Shown here: positions 17,237 to 25,436 of the stretch, piece after piece | How positions within the stretch are numbered: the stretch's first letter is position 1 | Layout: each line of letters opens with the position of its first letter | Source of the DNA: Oligoflexus sp. | GTDB taxonomy: Bacteria > Bdellovibrionota_B > Oligoflexia > Oligoflexales > Oligoflexaceae | DNA: 43,311 nt | Assembly (NCBI RefSeq): GCF_035712445.1 | Contig: NZ_DASTAT010000135.1 | Span: 1-43,311, forward strand | Direction of reading: 5' to 3' | The notes under the pieces: model-generated | What the model saw: only the letters and a program-made list of their open reading frames with translations | Databases searched by the model: none | Told to the model about the DNA's origin: nothing | Translations under genes and position numbers: made by a program

Positions 17237-18037
17237 ATGAAAGGACTCGCCGTTGCCACTCTCGGTCTGGCTTTGGCTGGATGCGGAGTCGTGAAAAAGG
17301 GCAGCAGCTGTGATTTGAAGGCGAAAAATCTGCGCGCAGAGCCATGGACTGGATCCGGCCTGCCTGCCAATACACTTTCACTCACCTTTCTCCGTGGCCC
17401 TTCGGAGCACACCAAGGATATCGGTGAACTTCTGGAGCAGCGTGGCATCTTCGCGAGTTTTTTCGTGCGGGGAGCCGCTGTTCACGAGCACAGTGCCGAT
17501 CTTCATCATCTTTGGGAACAGGGGCACCTCGTCGGCAATGGTGGCTATACGTTTACACCTCTGACCCATTCCAAAGAACCGATCGTTGAAATCCGAAAGA
17601 CGGATGCTCTCATCACCGAGGACGTGACGGGGGACATCTTTCTTCTGCATGCCCCGGAAGGCGAATTCAATGAAGAGCTGGCGGATCTTTTGAATCAGAA
17701 CGGCCTTGGCAAGTACGTGGGCCCGATTCAGCCCGATACGGTGCTGAGCGAGACCTTCATGGATGATAAAAGCTGCTGGGAAAATGATGTCAGCGTTACG
17801 GCCTGCGCCCAGCAGTACTTCACCGAAATCGTCCGTCTTCAGAAAGGCATCATTCCCTTCCATGATGAAGACGCGCGCACCCTGGAACTACTGGCCACTC
17901 TTTTGCCGGATCTCTCGGCCTTTGGCTTTTCCTTTGCGCGTCTGGATCAGGTTCCGGAACTGCGGGCGGCTCTGGCGGAAGCCGGAAGCTCCGTGGATCA
18001 GGTGGCTGGTGAATCCTCCTGCGATGATTACGAATAA
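17237..18037 (+). CDS. Polysaccharide-deacetylase-like lipoprotein with lost metal ligands (pseudo-enzyme)
   Basis: The 266-residue product begins with a lipoprotein signal (LALAGC, Cys16). The body follows the NodB-homology pattern in order, but the catalytic positions are changed. Motif 1 TFDDGP reads T50-F-L-R-G-P, so both Asp are gone. Motif 2 GNHxxxH reads GNGGYTF, so both His are replaced (Gly102, Phe106). Motif 3 reads LHAPEGEF instead of RPPYG. The surrounding framework (FASFFVRGAAV, WEQGHLVGN, IPFHDEDARTLELL, GFSFARLDQV) is well kept. The Asp-His-His metal triad is therefore absent and deacetylation is unlikely. A binding or structural role in polymer export, similar in position to PgaB, is an inference. 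AAGGGAG precedes the ATG. The next gene starts 10 bases after the stop. Confidence 0.78.
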   Translation: MKGLAVATLGLALAGCGVVKKGSSCDLKAKNLRAEPWTGSGLPANTLSLTFLRGPSEHTKDIGELLEQRGIFASFFVRGAAVHEHSADLHHLWEQGHLVGNGGYTFTPLTHSKEPIVEIRKTDALITEDVTGDIFLLHAPEGEFNEELADLLNQNGLGKYVGPIQPDTVLSETFMDDKSCWENDVSVTACAQQYFTEIVRLQKGIIPFHDEDARTLELLATLLPDLSAFGFSFARLDQVPELRAALAEAGSSVDQVAGESSCDDYE

Positions 18038-18047
18038 GGAGTGAGCC

Positions 18048-19607
18048 TTGCGAAGTCGCATCCGTCTTCTCATGTTATGTTTGGGACTTGTCGCCACGCG
18101 GGTTCATGCGGCCTGTGATGGCGGAGCCTTCGGTCAATTTCTGGCGGAAGCCCAGAGCCTCGGTCCGCAGGCGGAAACCCTCGGCAAGCAGATGCTCGCC
18201 TGTCCGCGTGATGATTACCGGCATGCTTCCATCTATTGGCTCAGCTTCGTTTACGCGATGAAGCAGAATGCAGCGGCGATCAAGGATCTGGGGCGGGCGA
18301 TTCCTCCTTCGGGATCGGGCTCGGAAAAGGTGCAGGTGCTCTATCGCGCCTGGCAGGGGGATTACAGCGGCCTTGCCAATCGCGTGCGCATCGGTCAGCG
18401 CGATTATGCCGATGACCCTTACGCCATGCTGGTTCTGGCTCGTAACCTGATTCGCTTTGAGCAGTATAAGGACGGCCTCAGTGTCTATCAGCAGCTGATC
18501 AGTTTACAGGACAATAACGAGTCGTCTGAAATCGAAAGACTCTATGCTTTGATCTGGAGCCGCGATGATGAGGCGGCGCTTTTACGCGTGGCGGCCATGA
18601 AGCGTTATGATCTTTCCCCTTATATGCGCCAGGCCGTGGAGCGCGCCGAGACTCTTCTGGAATCCATGGGCCACAGAAAACCCGGCAGTCCCGACGATCC
18701 AGCGCATGATGCCTGGCTCACCACGGCAGGCAAGGATTATGTGGATCTGCGCGGCTATCGGCGACGATCTTTGGAAGTCGATTATCACGGTCCACTGCAT
18801 GTGAACGTCGGCGCGCATGAACTGAGTCATCCTCTGGAACCTGAGCGGCAGAAAGAGGCTTCCGTCAATCTTGGTTACACCTTCCGCCCGACGACCAACT
18901 GGAGTCTTCTGACTGAAGTCGGTTTTTTTTCAGCCGGTGAACAGAATCTCATGGGCCGCCTGGATAACTTCATTCGCCTCGGGGAAAGCTCCCTCGGTTT
19001 TGGTGTGCGCCGTGAAGCGGTCTCGCTCGTGGAAAAACCCTTGGTGATTGAAGAGCAGGGCCTGATGCGGGACACGGTCAAGGCCGGACTCAGTCTTTGG
19101 AAACGGGCCGTCTTCACAGCGGCACTGGCACGCGATGGGCATGAAGCGCCCTTCGCCACCTATGAGGCCGAGCTGCGCATAGGCCAGCTCGTGACCGAGG
19201 ACACGCATCAGGGGATTGGTTTTTTCATACCCCTGGAATTCGTGGATCATCCGAAACCGGCTGCCGACATCGTTACGTATCCCCGGGAAATCAAGGTTGG
19301 TTTGGGGCTGCGGGCCGCCTATGGCGATGGCCAGTACTGGCATCTTTCGGGTGACATGAGGCTTTTAACCGTCAGCCGCAGTTACTATCAGGATCCGGAA
19401 AGCTATACGAAACTGCTCGGCGCAGCGATCCGCGTGGACGCGAAGTACTTCGTGCAAAGGTCATGGTATATCTTCGCGGAAGCGGAGCGTGAATTCGTCG
19501 AGAAAAATCCCTTCGATGAAGCGGATGAAGAGGGAAGTCTGGTGGTGATAGGTGTGGCTCTGACAGGATCTGGTCATGGATCCGAAGGCAAGGAGATGGG
19601 TCGATGA
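18048..19607 (+). CDS. TPR-like plus outer-membrane beta-barrel protein (YaiO/PgaA-like architecture)
   Basis: Translation probably starts at TTG 18048, because AAGGAG at 18036-18041 is well spaced. The product has 519 residues, with a signal peptide ending TRVHA before ACDGG. Residues 25-210 are helical with repeat-like hairpins (HASIYWLSFVYAMKQNAAAI, YAMLVLARNLIRFEQYKDGL), as in TPR solenoids. From about 220 to the end come alternating amphipathic strands rich in aromatic residues (KEASVNLGYTFRPTTNWSLL, EIKVGLGLRAAYGDGQYWHL), typical of an outer-membrane barrel. A TPR domain followed by a barrel is the plan of PgaA, PelB-like and YaiO proteins, found in exopolysaccharide clusters. I cannot assign it to one of these. 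Its stop overlaps the start of the OPX gene (ATGA), so the two are translationally coupled. Confidence 0.75.
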   Translation: MRSRIRLLMLCLGLVATRVHAACDGGAFGQFLAEAQSLGPQAETLGKQMLACPRDDYRHASIYWLSFVYAMKQNAAAIKDLGRAIPPSGSGSEKVQVLYRAWQGDYSGLANRVRIGQRDYADDPYAMLVLARNLIRFEQYKDGLSVYQQLISLQDNNESSEIERLYALIWSRDDEAALLRVAAMKRYDLSPYMRQAVERAETLLESMGHRKPGSPDDPAHDAWLTTAGKDYVDLRGYRRRSLEVDYHGPLHVNVGAHELSHPLEPERQKEASVNLGYTFRPTTNWSLLTEVGFFSAGEQNLMGRLDNFIRLGESSLGFGVRREAVSLVEKPLVIEEQGLMRDTVKAGLSLWKRAVFTAALARDGHEAPFATYEAELRIGQLVTEDTHQGIGFFIPLEFVDHPKPAADIVTYPREIKVGLGLRAAYGDGQYWHLSGDMRLLTVSRSYYQDPESYTKLLGAAIRVDAKYFVQRSWYIFAEAEREFVEKNPFDEADEEGSLVVIGVALTGSGHGSEGKEMGR

Positions 19608-20209
19608 AAACGGCGGTTCGTACTTTCATTCTGCTGTGGGCCATGGTCATCACATCAGCGTGTACCTTTCATATCCCGGCCGAGGACATCTCGCAGCTGC
19701 AGGCCGGCAAGACCTTCACCCGCCAGGGCGGCTTCACGATTGGACCGGGTGACGAGATCGATATCGTTGTCTATGGCGAGGAAAGACTGAGCCGACGCTT
19801 CACCGTCTCGCCGGCCGGCATCCTGACCTTTCCTTTGATCCCGCCCATCAATGTCGTCGGCATGACCGTGGCGCAACTCACGAAGCGTTTGGAAAGCGCG
19901 CTGGATGGAATGGTGAAGAATCCGCGCGTGACGGCCTCACTCCTGGGCGTGCGCAGCTTTTCCGTTTATTTTGCCGGCGAAATTAACCGCATCGGTGTCG
20001 TGCCGCTCACCAGTGAAACGACCTTCCTTCAGGCCATGACCCTGGCTGGCGGTCCCACGGCCTTTGCCACCGGACGCATCGTTCTGATTCGACAGGTCGG
20101 CAATAACAAGGTTCGGCGCTTTTCCCTGCGTTACGAAGATATTCTGACCGGAGAAAAATACATTGATAACATCACATTGGAAAGTGGCGATGTTATCTAC
20201 GTGGAATAA
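19604..20209 (+). CDS. Polysaccharide export lipoprotein, short OPX (Wza-like) type
   Basis: The 201-residue product has a lipoprotein signal ending VITSAC. It then shows the polysaccharide-export (PES) domain, with FTIGPGDEIDIVVYGEERLS and VSPAGILTFPLIPPINVVGM, followed by VAQLTKRLESAL and one SLBB-like unit (VYFAGEINRIGVVPL to LESGDVIYVE). The family forms a periplasmic/outer-membrane ring through which capsule or exopolysaccharide leaves the cell. The protein stops right after the SLBB unit and lacks the extra SLBB domain and C-terminal amphipathic helix that make Wza's own outer-membrane pore. OPX proteins of this short kind are known, for example from Myxococcus xanthus, to depend on a separate beta-barrel partner. 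A barrel gene follows directly, overlapping by 20 bases. Confidence 0.9.
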   Translation: MKTAVRTFILLWAMVITSACTFHIPAEDISQLQAGKTFTRQGGFTIGPGDEIDIVVYGEERLSRRFTVSPAGILTFPLIPPINVVGMTVAQLTKRLESALDGMVKNPRVTASLLGVRSFSVYFAGEINRIGVVPLTSETTFLQAMTLAGGPTAFATGRIVLIRQVGNNKVRRFSLRYEDILTGEKYIDNITLESGDVIYVE

Positions 20210-21644
20210 AGCGTTGATCTTCGCGCTGGCGCTCGTCCCTTGGGCCCTTGAAGCCCAGGAACCAGGCCGCGCTGAAGGCAGTTGGCAGCATGCCAATGGC
20301 GTGTGGCTCGGCTGGCAACGCTCCGGTTCCGCAGAGGCGGATCACGGCTTCTATCTGGTGGATAATGGAGCGGTGACGCTGAATCGCAGCGTGCCCGCCC
20401 GCAATCAGCTGACGCGCCTCGGCTGGACTTTGGGTTTGGGTGAGCGCTTGGATCGTTTTGTGATCGTGGATGGCCAGACGATTTGGGAACGCACGGTGGG
20501 CCTTCATCGTTTCAGCCTGGGGCTGACTGTGGGCGGCAGCGTTTTCTATGGCTCCACCCGCTTTGCGAATCTTGAAGATCAATTCATCCTGAGTAACGGG
20601 CTCGACACAGGCAGAGGTGGCGGCACCACCGATCGCTGGGGTGCTGGAGTCAACATCGCCGATACCATTTCTTTGAGCAAGACTGTGGATCTCACGCTGG
20701 ATGCGAGTCGGCAGGAGTCGCGCCTGCGGCTTCCTGATACGGATCCAACGGAAAGCACAATTGATAGCTGGGGCGCGCGCCTGGAGAAACGCTGGGTGAT
20801 TGCGCAGTTTCAGGGCAGCGTGCGCAAAACAGAGTTGGATCTTGGGGATAACGGGAACGTTCTGGAGCTGAGAACGAAGCAGAGCGTTCTGGATAGCCAG
20901 GCGCGACTGCTTTTTCCCCTGGTCGGCCGCTTGAATGGAAGCGTGGGTTGGCAGGATCTGCGTTCGCAGGGCAGCAATGCTGACGATCGCCAGCTGAGTG
21001 GACCGGAATTGGGCCTTGCCTATACTCCGCTTTCGTCGTGGCGGGCATCGATCTTTGCCCGAGCACTTCGGGAGAAGGGGAACGAAAACAGTGAAGGCCA
21101 GGTGTTTGGGGAAGCGGACCTGGCGTTTCGAGGGGATGCGCGGAATTCCTTCCTTCTGAGCCTGAGCAAGCAGATTGATTTGACCACATCCTATCGCGTT
21201 TTCACTGTCCAGAATTTTGTGACCACCGATCAGCAGCAGGATACCGTGACCGGCACAGCGCAGTGGTCGCATCAGAGAGGACGCTATAGTTTGATCCTCA
21301 ATCTGACGCAAAGTCGCCAGCAGTTCGAGCAGAGCGAGGCGGACTTCACTGAAATGAATCTGACTCAGACATTTGACGTCACGCGTCGCGCTCAGCTGTC
21401 GATAGTTTTGGGTGGGCGCAGGAATCTCTTTGAAACGGATACGCCGCCGGTCTCCATCAAACGGAACTTTGCGGATCTGCGGATCGGCTGGCAGGAAATT
21501 CTGACAGGAGGTCTCCGCCCACTGGGAGGTCGCCTCTTTTATCGTCTGGATACCAGTTATGAAAATCTGGATGAAGAAATCACGGATGTGACCGCCGAAC
21601 GTCTGACCTTTCTCGTCAGCCTGGGGCAACTCGGGAATTTCTAA
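20190..21644 (+). CDS. Outer-membrane beta-barrel protein, probable porin partner of the OPX protein
   Basis: The start is ATG 20190, inside the 3' end of the OPX gene, with GGAAAGTGG upstream. The 484-residue product has a signal peptide ending PWALEA before QEPG. The rest is a long run of alternating strands of about 10 residues with turns of D/N/G (HRFSLGLTVGGSVFYGSTRF, LTLDASRQESRLRLPDTDP, QTFDVTRRAQLSIVLGGR). This predicts a barrel of roughly 16-20 strands filling almost the whole chain, similar in size to the export porins that serve OPX proteins in myxobacteria. I see no enzyme motif. Position and overlap with the OPX gene support a polymer-conducting pore; direct homology to a named family cannot be shown by eye. 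Confidence 0.75.
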   Translation: MLSTWNKALIFALALVPWALEAQEPGRAEGSWQHANGVWLGWQRSGSAEADHGFYLVDNGAVTLNRSVPARNQLTRLGWTLGLGERLDRFVIVDGQTIWERTVGLHRFSLGLTVGGSVFYGSTRFANLEDQFILSNGLDTGRGGGTTDRWGAGVNIADTISLSKTVDLTLDASRQESRLRLPDTDPTESTIDSWGARLEKRWVIAQFQGSVRKTELDLGDNGNVLELRTKQSVLDSQARLLFPLVGRLNGSVGWQDLRSQGSNADDRQLSGPELGLAYTPLSSWRASIFARALREKGNENSEGQVFGEADLAFRGDARNSFLLSLSKQIDLTTSYRVFTVQNFVTTDQQQDTVTGTAQWSHQRGRYSLILNLTQSRQQFEQSEADFTEMNLTQTFDVTRRAQLSIVLGGRRNLFETDTPPVSIKRNFADLRIGWQEILTGGLRPLGGRLFYRLDTSYENLDEEITDVTAERLTFLVSLGQLGNF

Positions 21645-21653
21645 GGGGCGCGC

Positions 21654-23126
21654 ATGAATCCCGGCAAATTTACTTTAAATACCAAGGCCAAAGCTCACGC
21701 ACTCTGGGTGGAGATGCTGGTCTTAGTTGCAGCCTTGTCTCTCAGCATTTTCATGTTCCTGCAGGAAAGCCTTCTGCCTTTGAGTCCCCTTCCAATTCTG
21801 GCGGTGGCGGCCTGGGTTATTCTGCCCCGACTGGGTTCACGATCAGATCAGATCATCCTTCTGGCCTTTTTTATCCTCTGCTTTTTTATCGACGACATTG
21901 CCCAGGGGCCATGGAACGATTTGGATTCGATCACCAAGGATCTTGGAACGCTTCTTTTTCGCTCGTTTGGAATCACGGGTTTTGAAGCCTTTACGATAGG
22001 CTTTAGTTTCCTTTGCTTTGTGATCACAAAGCGCGAAGAGAAAAAAGCGTGGGTGAACCTGGGGCTTCTGCCGCTGCTTTTGATCTCATCTCTGGTCTTG
22101 ACCACGGGTCTCATCGGTACGCTGTACGGAGTCATGACTGGCGGAATCCTGCAGACGGCTCTGATTCAGATACGGGTGTTCTATCTTTTGCCCCTTTGGA
22201 CCTTCATTGGCTTTGTGGTCATGCGGGATGTGCAATTCTTCCGAAAGATTTTCTTCTGGCTCACCATCCTCATCGTGTTCAAATCCTTTCAGGCTATTCT
22301 GATTTGGATCACCAATCGCGGTTCTTTGGCGGAAATGGAATATATTTATGAACATTATTTCTCCGCCTATCAGGTCGTTGCGATGCTCCATCTCCTGCAG
22401 TACGCCTGGCGTCGCCCGGAAGGAATACTGAAGGTCGCGAGCCTTATCGCGCTCGCGGCGACCTTCTTCGCCTATATCCTGAACGATCGCAGGACATCCT
22501 ATGTGGCGATCCCTTTCGCTCTTTTCGTAATGCTCTTCTTCCTGCCTCAGTCCTTCATGAAGCGCTTTGGACGCTTGATCATCACAACAGCGCTTTTGGG
22601 TGGGACATTCACGGCGGCGACCTGGAGTCTGCCCTTTTCGGTCGGTGCGCTCTACAGGTCCTTTGGTTCCGAGACGGGCGAACAGGGACCGAGCTATCGC
22701 GATCTGGAGAACGCGAACATGCTGCGTGAGGTCTCACGCGCGCCCCTCACCGGGATTGGTTACGGAAGGGAATTCGAGGAATTCTATCCCATGCCGTCGG
22801 TCGCCAGCAAATATCCGCGTTACAAGATGATCCCTCATAATGCGCTGCTGTCCGCCTGGTGCTATGGAGGGCCTCTGACCATCGCCGGGGTGAGCCTGAT
22901 CTTTCTTTTCATGTTCGGCTTGTCGGGACGGTTGATCCACGATGAGCACATGGTGGGCTATCGCTATATCGGGATCTTCTGCCTCTTTTATTTCATGCAG
23001 TTCTTCAGCTATGTTTTCGGTGATATCGGGCTGACCGTGAACAAGAACCAGCTGCTCGGCGGGCTCTTTCTGGGGGGCTGCTATCGCCTCTATCAAATGC
23101 GCAAAAGGGAGGTGGGCGCATGCTAA
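21654..23126 (+). CDS. O-antigen ligase/Wzy-like polytopic membrane protein
   Basis: The product (490 residues) has about 11-12 hydrophobic helices. A large periplasmic loop lies between about residues 325 and 400 and contains REVSRAPLTGIGYGREFEEF and the motif MIPHNALLSAWCYGGPLTIA. The segment NDRRTSYVAIPFALFVMLFF precedes it. R-T-S-Y, then G-x-G, then P-H-N is the usual order in the Wzy_C/O-antigen ligase family, where loop Arg and His residues matter for glycan transfer. In this setting a polymerase (Wzy-like) for the exported polysaccharide is the likeliest role; a WaaL-type ligase is the alternative. AAGGGG precedes ATG 21654, 9 bases after the barrel gene. The last codons overlap the following small gene. 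Confidence 0.87.
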   Translation: MNPGKFTLNTKAKAHALWVEMLVLVAALSLSIFMFLQESLLPLSPLPILAVAAWVILPRLGSRSDQIILLAFFILCFFIDDIAQGPWNDLDSITKDLGTLLFRSFGITGFEAFTIGFSFLCFVITKREEKKAWVNLGLLPLLLISSLVLTTGLIGTLYGVMTGGILQTALIQIRVFYLLPLWTFIGFVVMRDVQFFRKIFFWLTILIVFKSFQAILIWITNRGSLAEMEYIYEHYFSAYQVVAMLHLLQYAWRRPEGILKVASLIALAATFFAYILNDRRTSYVAIPFALFVMLFFLPQSFMKRFGRLIITTALLGGTFTAATWSLPFSVGALYRSFGSETGEQGPSYRDLENANMLREVSRAPLTGIGYGREFEEFYPMPSVASKYPRYKMIPHNALLSAWCYGGPLTIAGVSLIFLFMFGLSGRLIHDEHMVGYRYIGIFCLFYFMQFFSYVFGDIGLTVNKNQLLGGLFLGGCYRLYQMRKREVGAC

Positions 23127-23314
23127 CGCGTCTGGCACTCATGTTCGTTGTGCATGTCATGGTCCTGGGCGTGATCTTCGGGCGACGCATGGATTTCGTT
23201 CGCATGTCGCGCCTCGGATGGGTCTTCGCCTATCTGGTCTTTTTCTATATCAGCTGGGGGGTGGTCTTCGCGATGCTGCCGGATGCGATCATCCCGGATG
23301 CTATTCCGCGTTGA
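23120..23314 (+). CDS. Small two-helix membrane protein in the polysaccharide cluster
   Basis: The 64-residue frame starts at ATG 23120, overlapping the end of the Wzy-like gene (7 bases), with GGGAGG at a proper distance. It encodes two hydrophobic helices (about residues 3-21 and 32-52) joined by a basic loop with RRMDFVRMSR, which suggests both ends on the same side with the loop in the cytoplasm. The tail is DAIIPDAIPR. I do not recognise the family. Overlap, ribosome binding site and helix pattern support a real gene. A role as an accessory subunit of the polymerase or copolymerase is inference. Its TGA directly abuts the stop of the convergent Wzz-like gene. Confidence 0.7.
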   Translation: MLTRLALMFVVHVMVLGVIFGRRMDFVRMSRLGWVFAYLVFFYISWGVVFAMLPDAIIPDAIPR

Positions 23315-25330
23315 TCAGCTCATCAGGGCAGCTGCAATCTTGCGTCGATCCATGAATTGGAGCAGGCGCTGAAGGTCCTCATGCCGCGTTTCACCCAGAC
23401 GGATCTGAAGCACCACGGCGTCGGCCAGCTGATGCAGGATGCCGTTTTCGGAATTGAAAGCGGGAGGGAAGGCCTCGATCACAATCACCTGATATTTTTC
23501 CCGCAGACTTTTGAAAAGCCTTTGGACGAGATCCTCTTTAAAGGCTCCGAGCGATTCCAAAGGGTCACGGGCGAAGGCCGTATCATGACTGCCATCAGCC
23601 GAACCTTTCAGGCGCACATCCTTCCATTCCGCATTGCCAGCCAGAAATTCCATAAGGTCCGCGGTATTTTCTTCGCTTTGACTGTCGCGACCCCGGAAGC
23701 TGAGGAAAAGCGCGCGACGGCCGCTGTCCACAGTCAGGACCTTGATCAGGTTGGAAGCCAGATTATCAGGATGATTCTCGGCTCCCGTATCGAAGACGAC
23801 AGTCACCTGATGCTCCTGCATCTGATCGACGAGTTGACCAATATGCCGATAGGAATCGAGCAGGACGAGTTCGGGACGTCTTTTGCTGACGAGCTGTCCC
23901 AGCTGCGGCCTGAGTTCGCGGACCTGCTCGGCATCGAAGGCCGGATGGCGGCGGAGCCAGGCCGGCTTCACTTCGGCGGTCGGGTGGACACCATACAGGC
24001 GATCCATCTGCTCCGAGGCGACGAGGTAAGGCTGATTCATCTCGCGAATAAGGATCGTCATGAGGAAGGTCAAAAGACAGAGGACAAAACCAATGCCGGC
24101 GGCGAGGCCCAGTTGTTTTTTATTGGATGGGCTGGAGGGCACTTCGGGTTCGCGAACCACGGTGAAGCGGCGACTGCTCAAAGGCTTTTTGATATCGCCG
24201 CGAAGATCTTCCACAAGGTTTTCCAAAGTCCGGATCCGGGTCGTGATATCGGCAAGAGTCCGGCGCGCTTCATCGGGGAAACTGGCGATCTGAACGCTTC
24301 TGTCGATCGGCAGGCCGCGTGCTTTCATGTCGCGCTGCATGGCAAAGAGCTGGGACTTCAGCCGATTGAGTTCGGACTGGATAGGAGTATCCACGGGCTC
24401 GGCTTTCAGCTTGTCGATTTCCCGCTGCTTTTGAATGACATCAGGGTGGGTGACGCCTTTGCGTGAGAGAAGATTATTCAGATCATCATTAAGAAGCAGG
24501 AGCTTGCTTTCCTGGGTGGACTGGGCGCGCTGATAGTCGGCGATTTTAAGCAGTATTTCCCGCACCAAAACCTGTTCCTTGGCCTTGATGGTCCGCTTTT
24601 CCTCGGAACTTGTGAAGATTTTGGACTCGCCCTCGCTCGTCTGGCTCAGGTCGCTCTGAGCTTCTTTTTCCTTCAAAACTGCGGCTTCCAACGTCGAAAG
24701 TTCCTGGATCTTCGCCCGTGCCTGAGCCTGTCTTTGCGTGAGTTCGTCCACTATGAACTGAGCCATGCCTTCCGCAGCCAGAGTCTGGGCATCCTTGGTG
24801 TCCTGGGCCGTGGCCGCAAGATTCAGGGTGAATTGCCCGACAACGACGCTGGGTTTCAGACTGCTCTTGAGTTCCTCGACACGAGCCAGATCCGTCTGCT
24901 CTTCCGGAGTCAGGCTCCAGGAAGCGGGCTGCAGGTTGGCGGGAAGGAAGGTCTGAAGGAAGCTTTTAATTTTCGATTCGCCACTGGGCATCAGCTTGAT
25001 CGTGTCCTGCGGCAGACGCCTCAGGATGCGTTTGAAAAATTCGGGGTCGCTGAAGCGGGATTCATAGGCGCTGGAGATGCGATTGACCACCACGGCGATG
25101 TTTTCACCAGGATTCATGCTTTCCGCAGTATCGAAGATCACTGCGATATTGGAGGTATATTCCAGAGGAAAGCGGCTCAAACCAAGGATCACGAGAAAGA
25201 AGACCGGAATGGTCAGAATGCTCGCGAACAGAAACTGCCTTTTGAGCGCTCCGAGCAGAAAGCTGACTGACGGCCATCGAATGGCGTCCGTGGCTGTGGT
25301 TTCCGGATTTTGATCAGGGGAACGACGCAT
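23315..25330 (-). CDS. Wzz/GumC-like polysaccharide copolymerase with a degenerate BY-kinase-like domain
   Basis: From ATG 25330 the product has 671 residues (an in-frame GTG at 25345 is also possible). It has a first membrane helix at about 30-50 (FLFASILTIPVFFLVILGLS) and a Wzz-type periplasmic region. Long coiled coils follow (about 170-390, with SDLSQTSEGESKIF and HPDVIQKQREIDKLK). A second helix comes near 415 (GLAAGIGFVLCLLTFLMTIL), then a cytoplasmic domain. That domain follows the bacterial tyrosine-kinase fold (LVLLDSYRHIGQL, NLASNLIKVLTVDSGRRALF, VIVIEAFPPAF, DAVVLQIRLGET). However, the Walker A site GxGKST reads GAENHPDN (from residue 516), the Walker A-prime Asp is missing, and there is no Tyr-rich tail. 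It should set chain length and couple to export but not use ATP. It converges on the export operon with no gap. Confidence 0.85.
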   Translation of the reverse strand: MRRSPDQNPETTATDAIRWPSVSFLLGALKRQFLFASILTIPVFFLVILGLSRFPLEYTSNIAVIFDTAESMNPGENIAVVVNRISSAYESRFSDPEFFKRILRRLPQDTIKLMPSGESKIKSFLQTFLPANLQPASWSLTPEEQTDLARVEELKSSLKPSVVVGQFTLNLAATAQDTKDAQTLAAEGMAQFIVDELTQRQAQARAKIQELSTLEAAVLKEKEAQSDLSQTSEGESKIFTSSEEKRTIKAKEQVLVREILLKIADYQRAQSTQESKLLLLNDDLNNLLSRKGVTHPDVIQKQREIDKLKAEPVDTPIQSELNRLKSQLFAMQRDMKARGLPIDRSVQIASFPDEARRTLADITTRIRTLENLVEDLRGDIKKPLSSRRFTVVREPEVPSSPSNKKQLGLAAGIGFVLCLLTFLMTILIREMNQPYLVASEQMDRLYGVHPTAEVKPAWLRRHPAFDAEQVRELRPQLGQLVSKRRPELVLLDSYRHIGQLVDQMQEHQVTVVFDTGAENHPDNLASNLIKVLTVDSGRRALFLSFRGRDSQSEENTADLMEFLAGNAEWKDVRLKGSADGSHDTAFARDPLESLGAFKEDLVQRLFKSLREKYQVIVIEAFPPAFNSENGILHQLADAVVLQIRLGETRHEDLQRLLQFMDRRKIAAALMS

Positions 25331-25436
25331 GCAAGACCCTGCCACCAGAAGTTGCAGATACTATCCATCTCATACCAGTATAGGACATCCTGGGAGGAGT
25401 GCAGACGGCAGTTTCTGCCCGGTGCTCGGGATGAAG

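Noticed and set aside
20193..21629. 478-codon minus-strand open frame
   Set aside because: It is antisense to the beta-barrel gene, with a low-complexity Ala/Gln/Arg pattern and no ribosome binding site.
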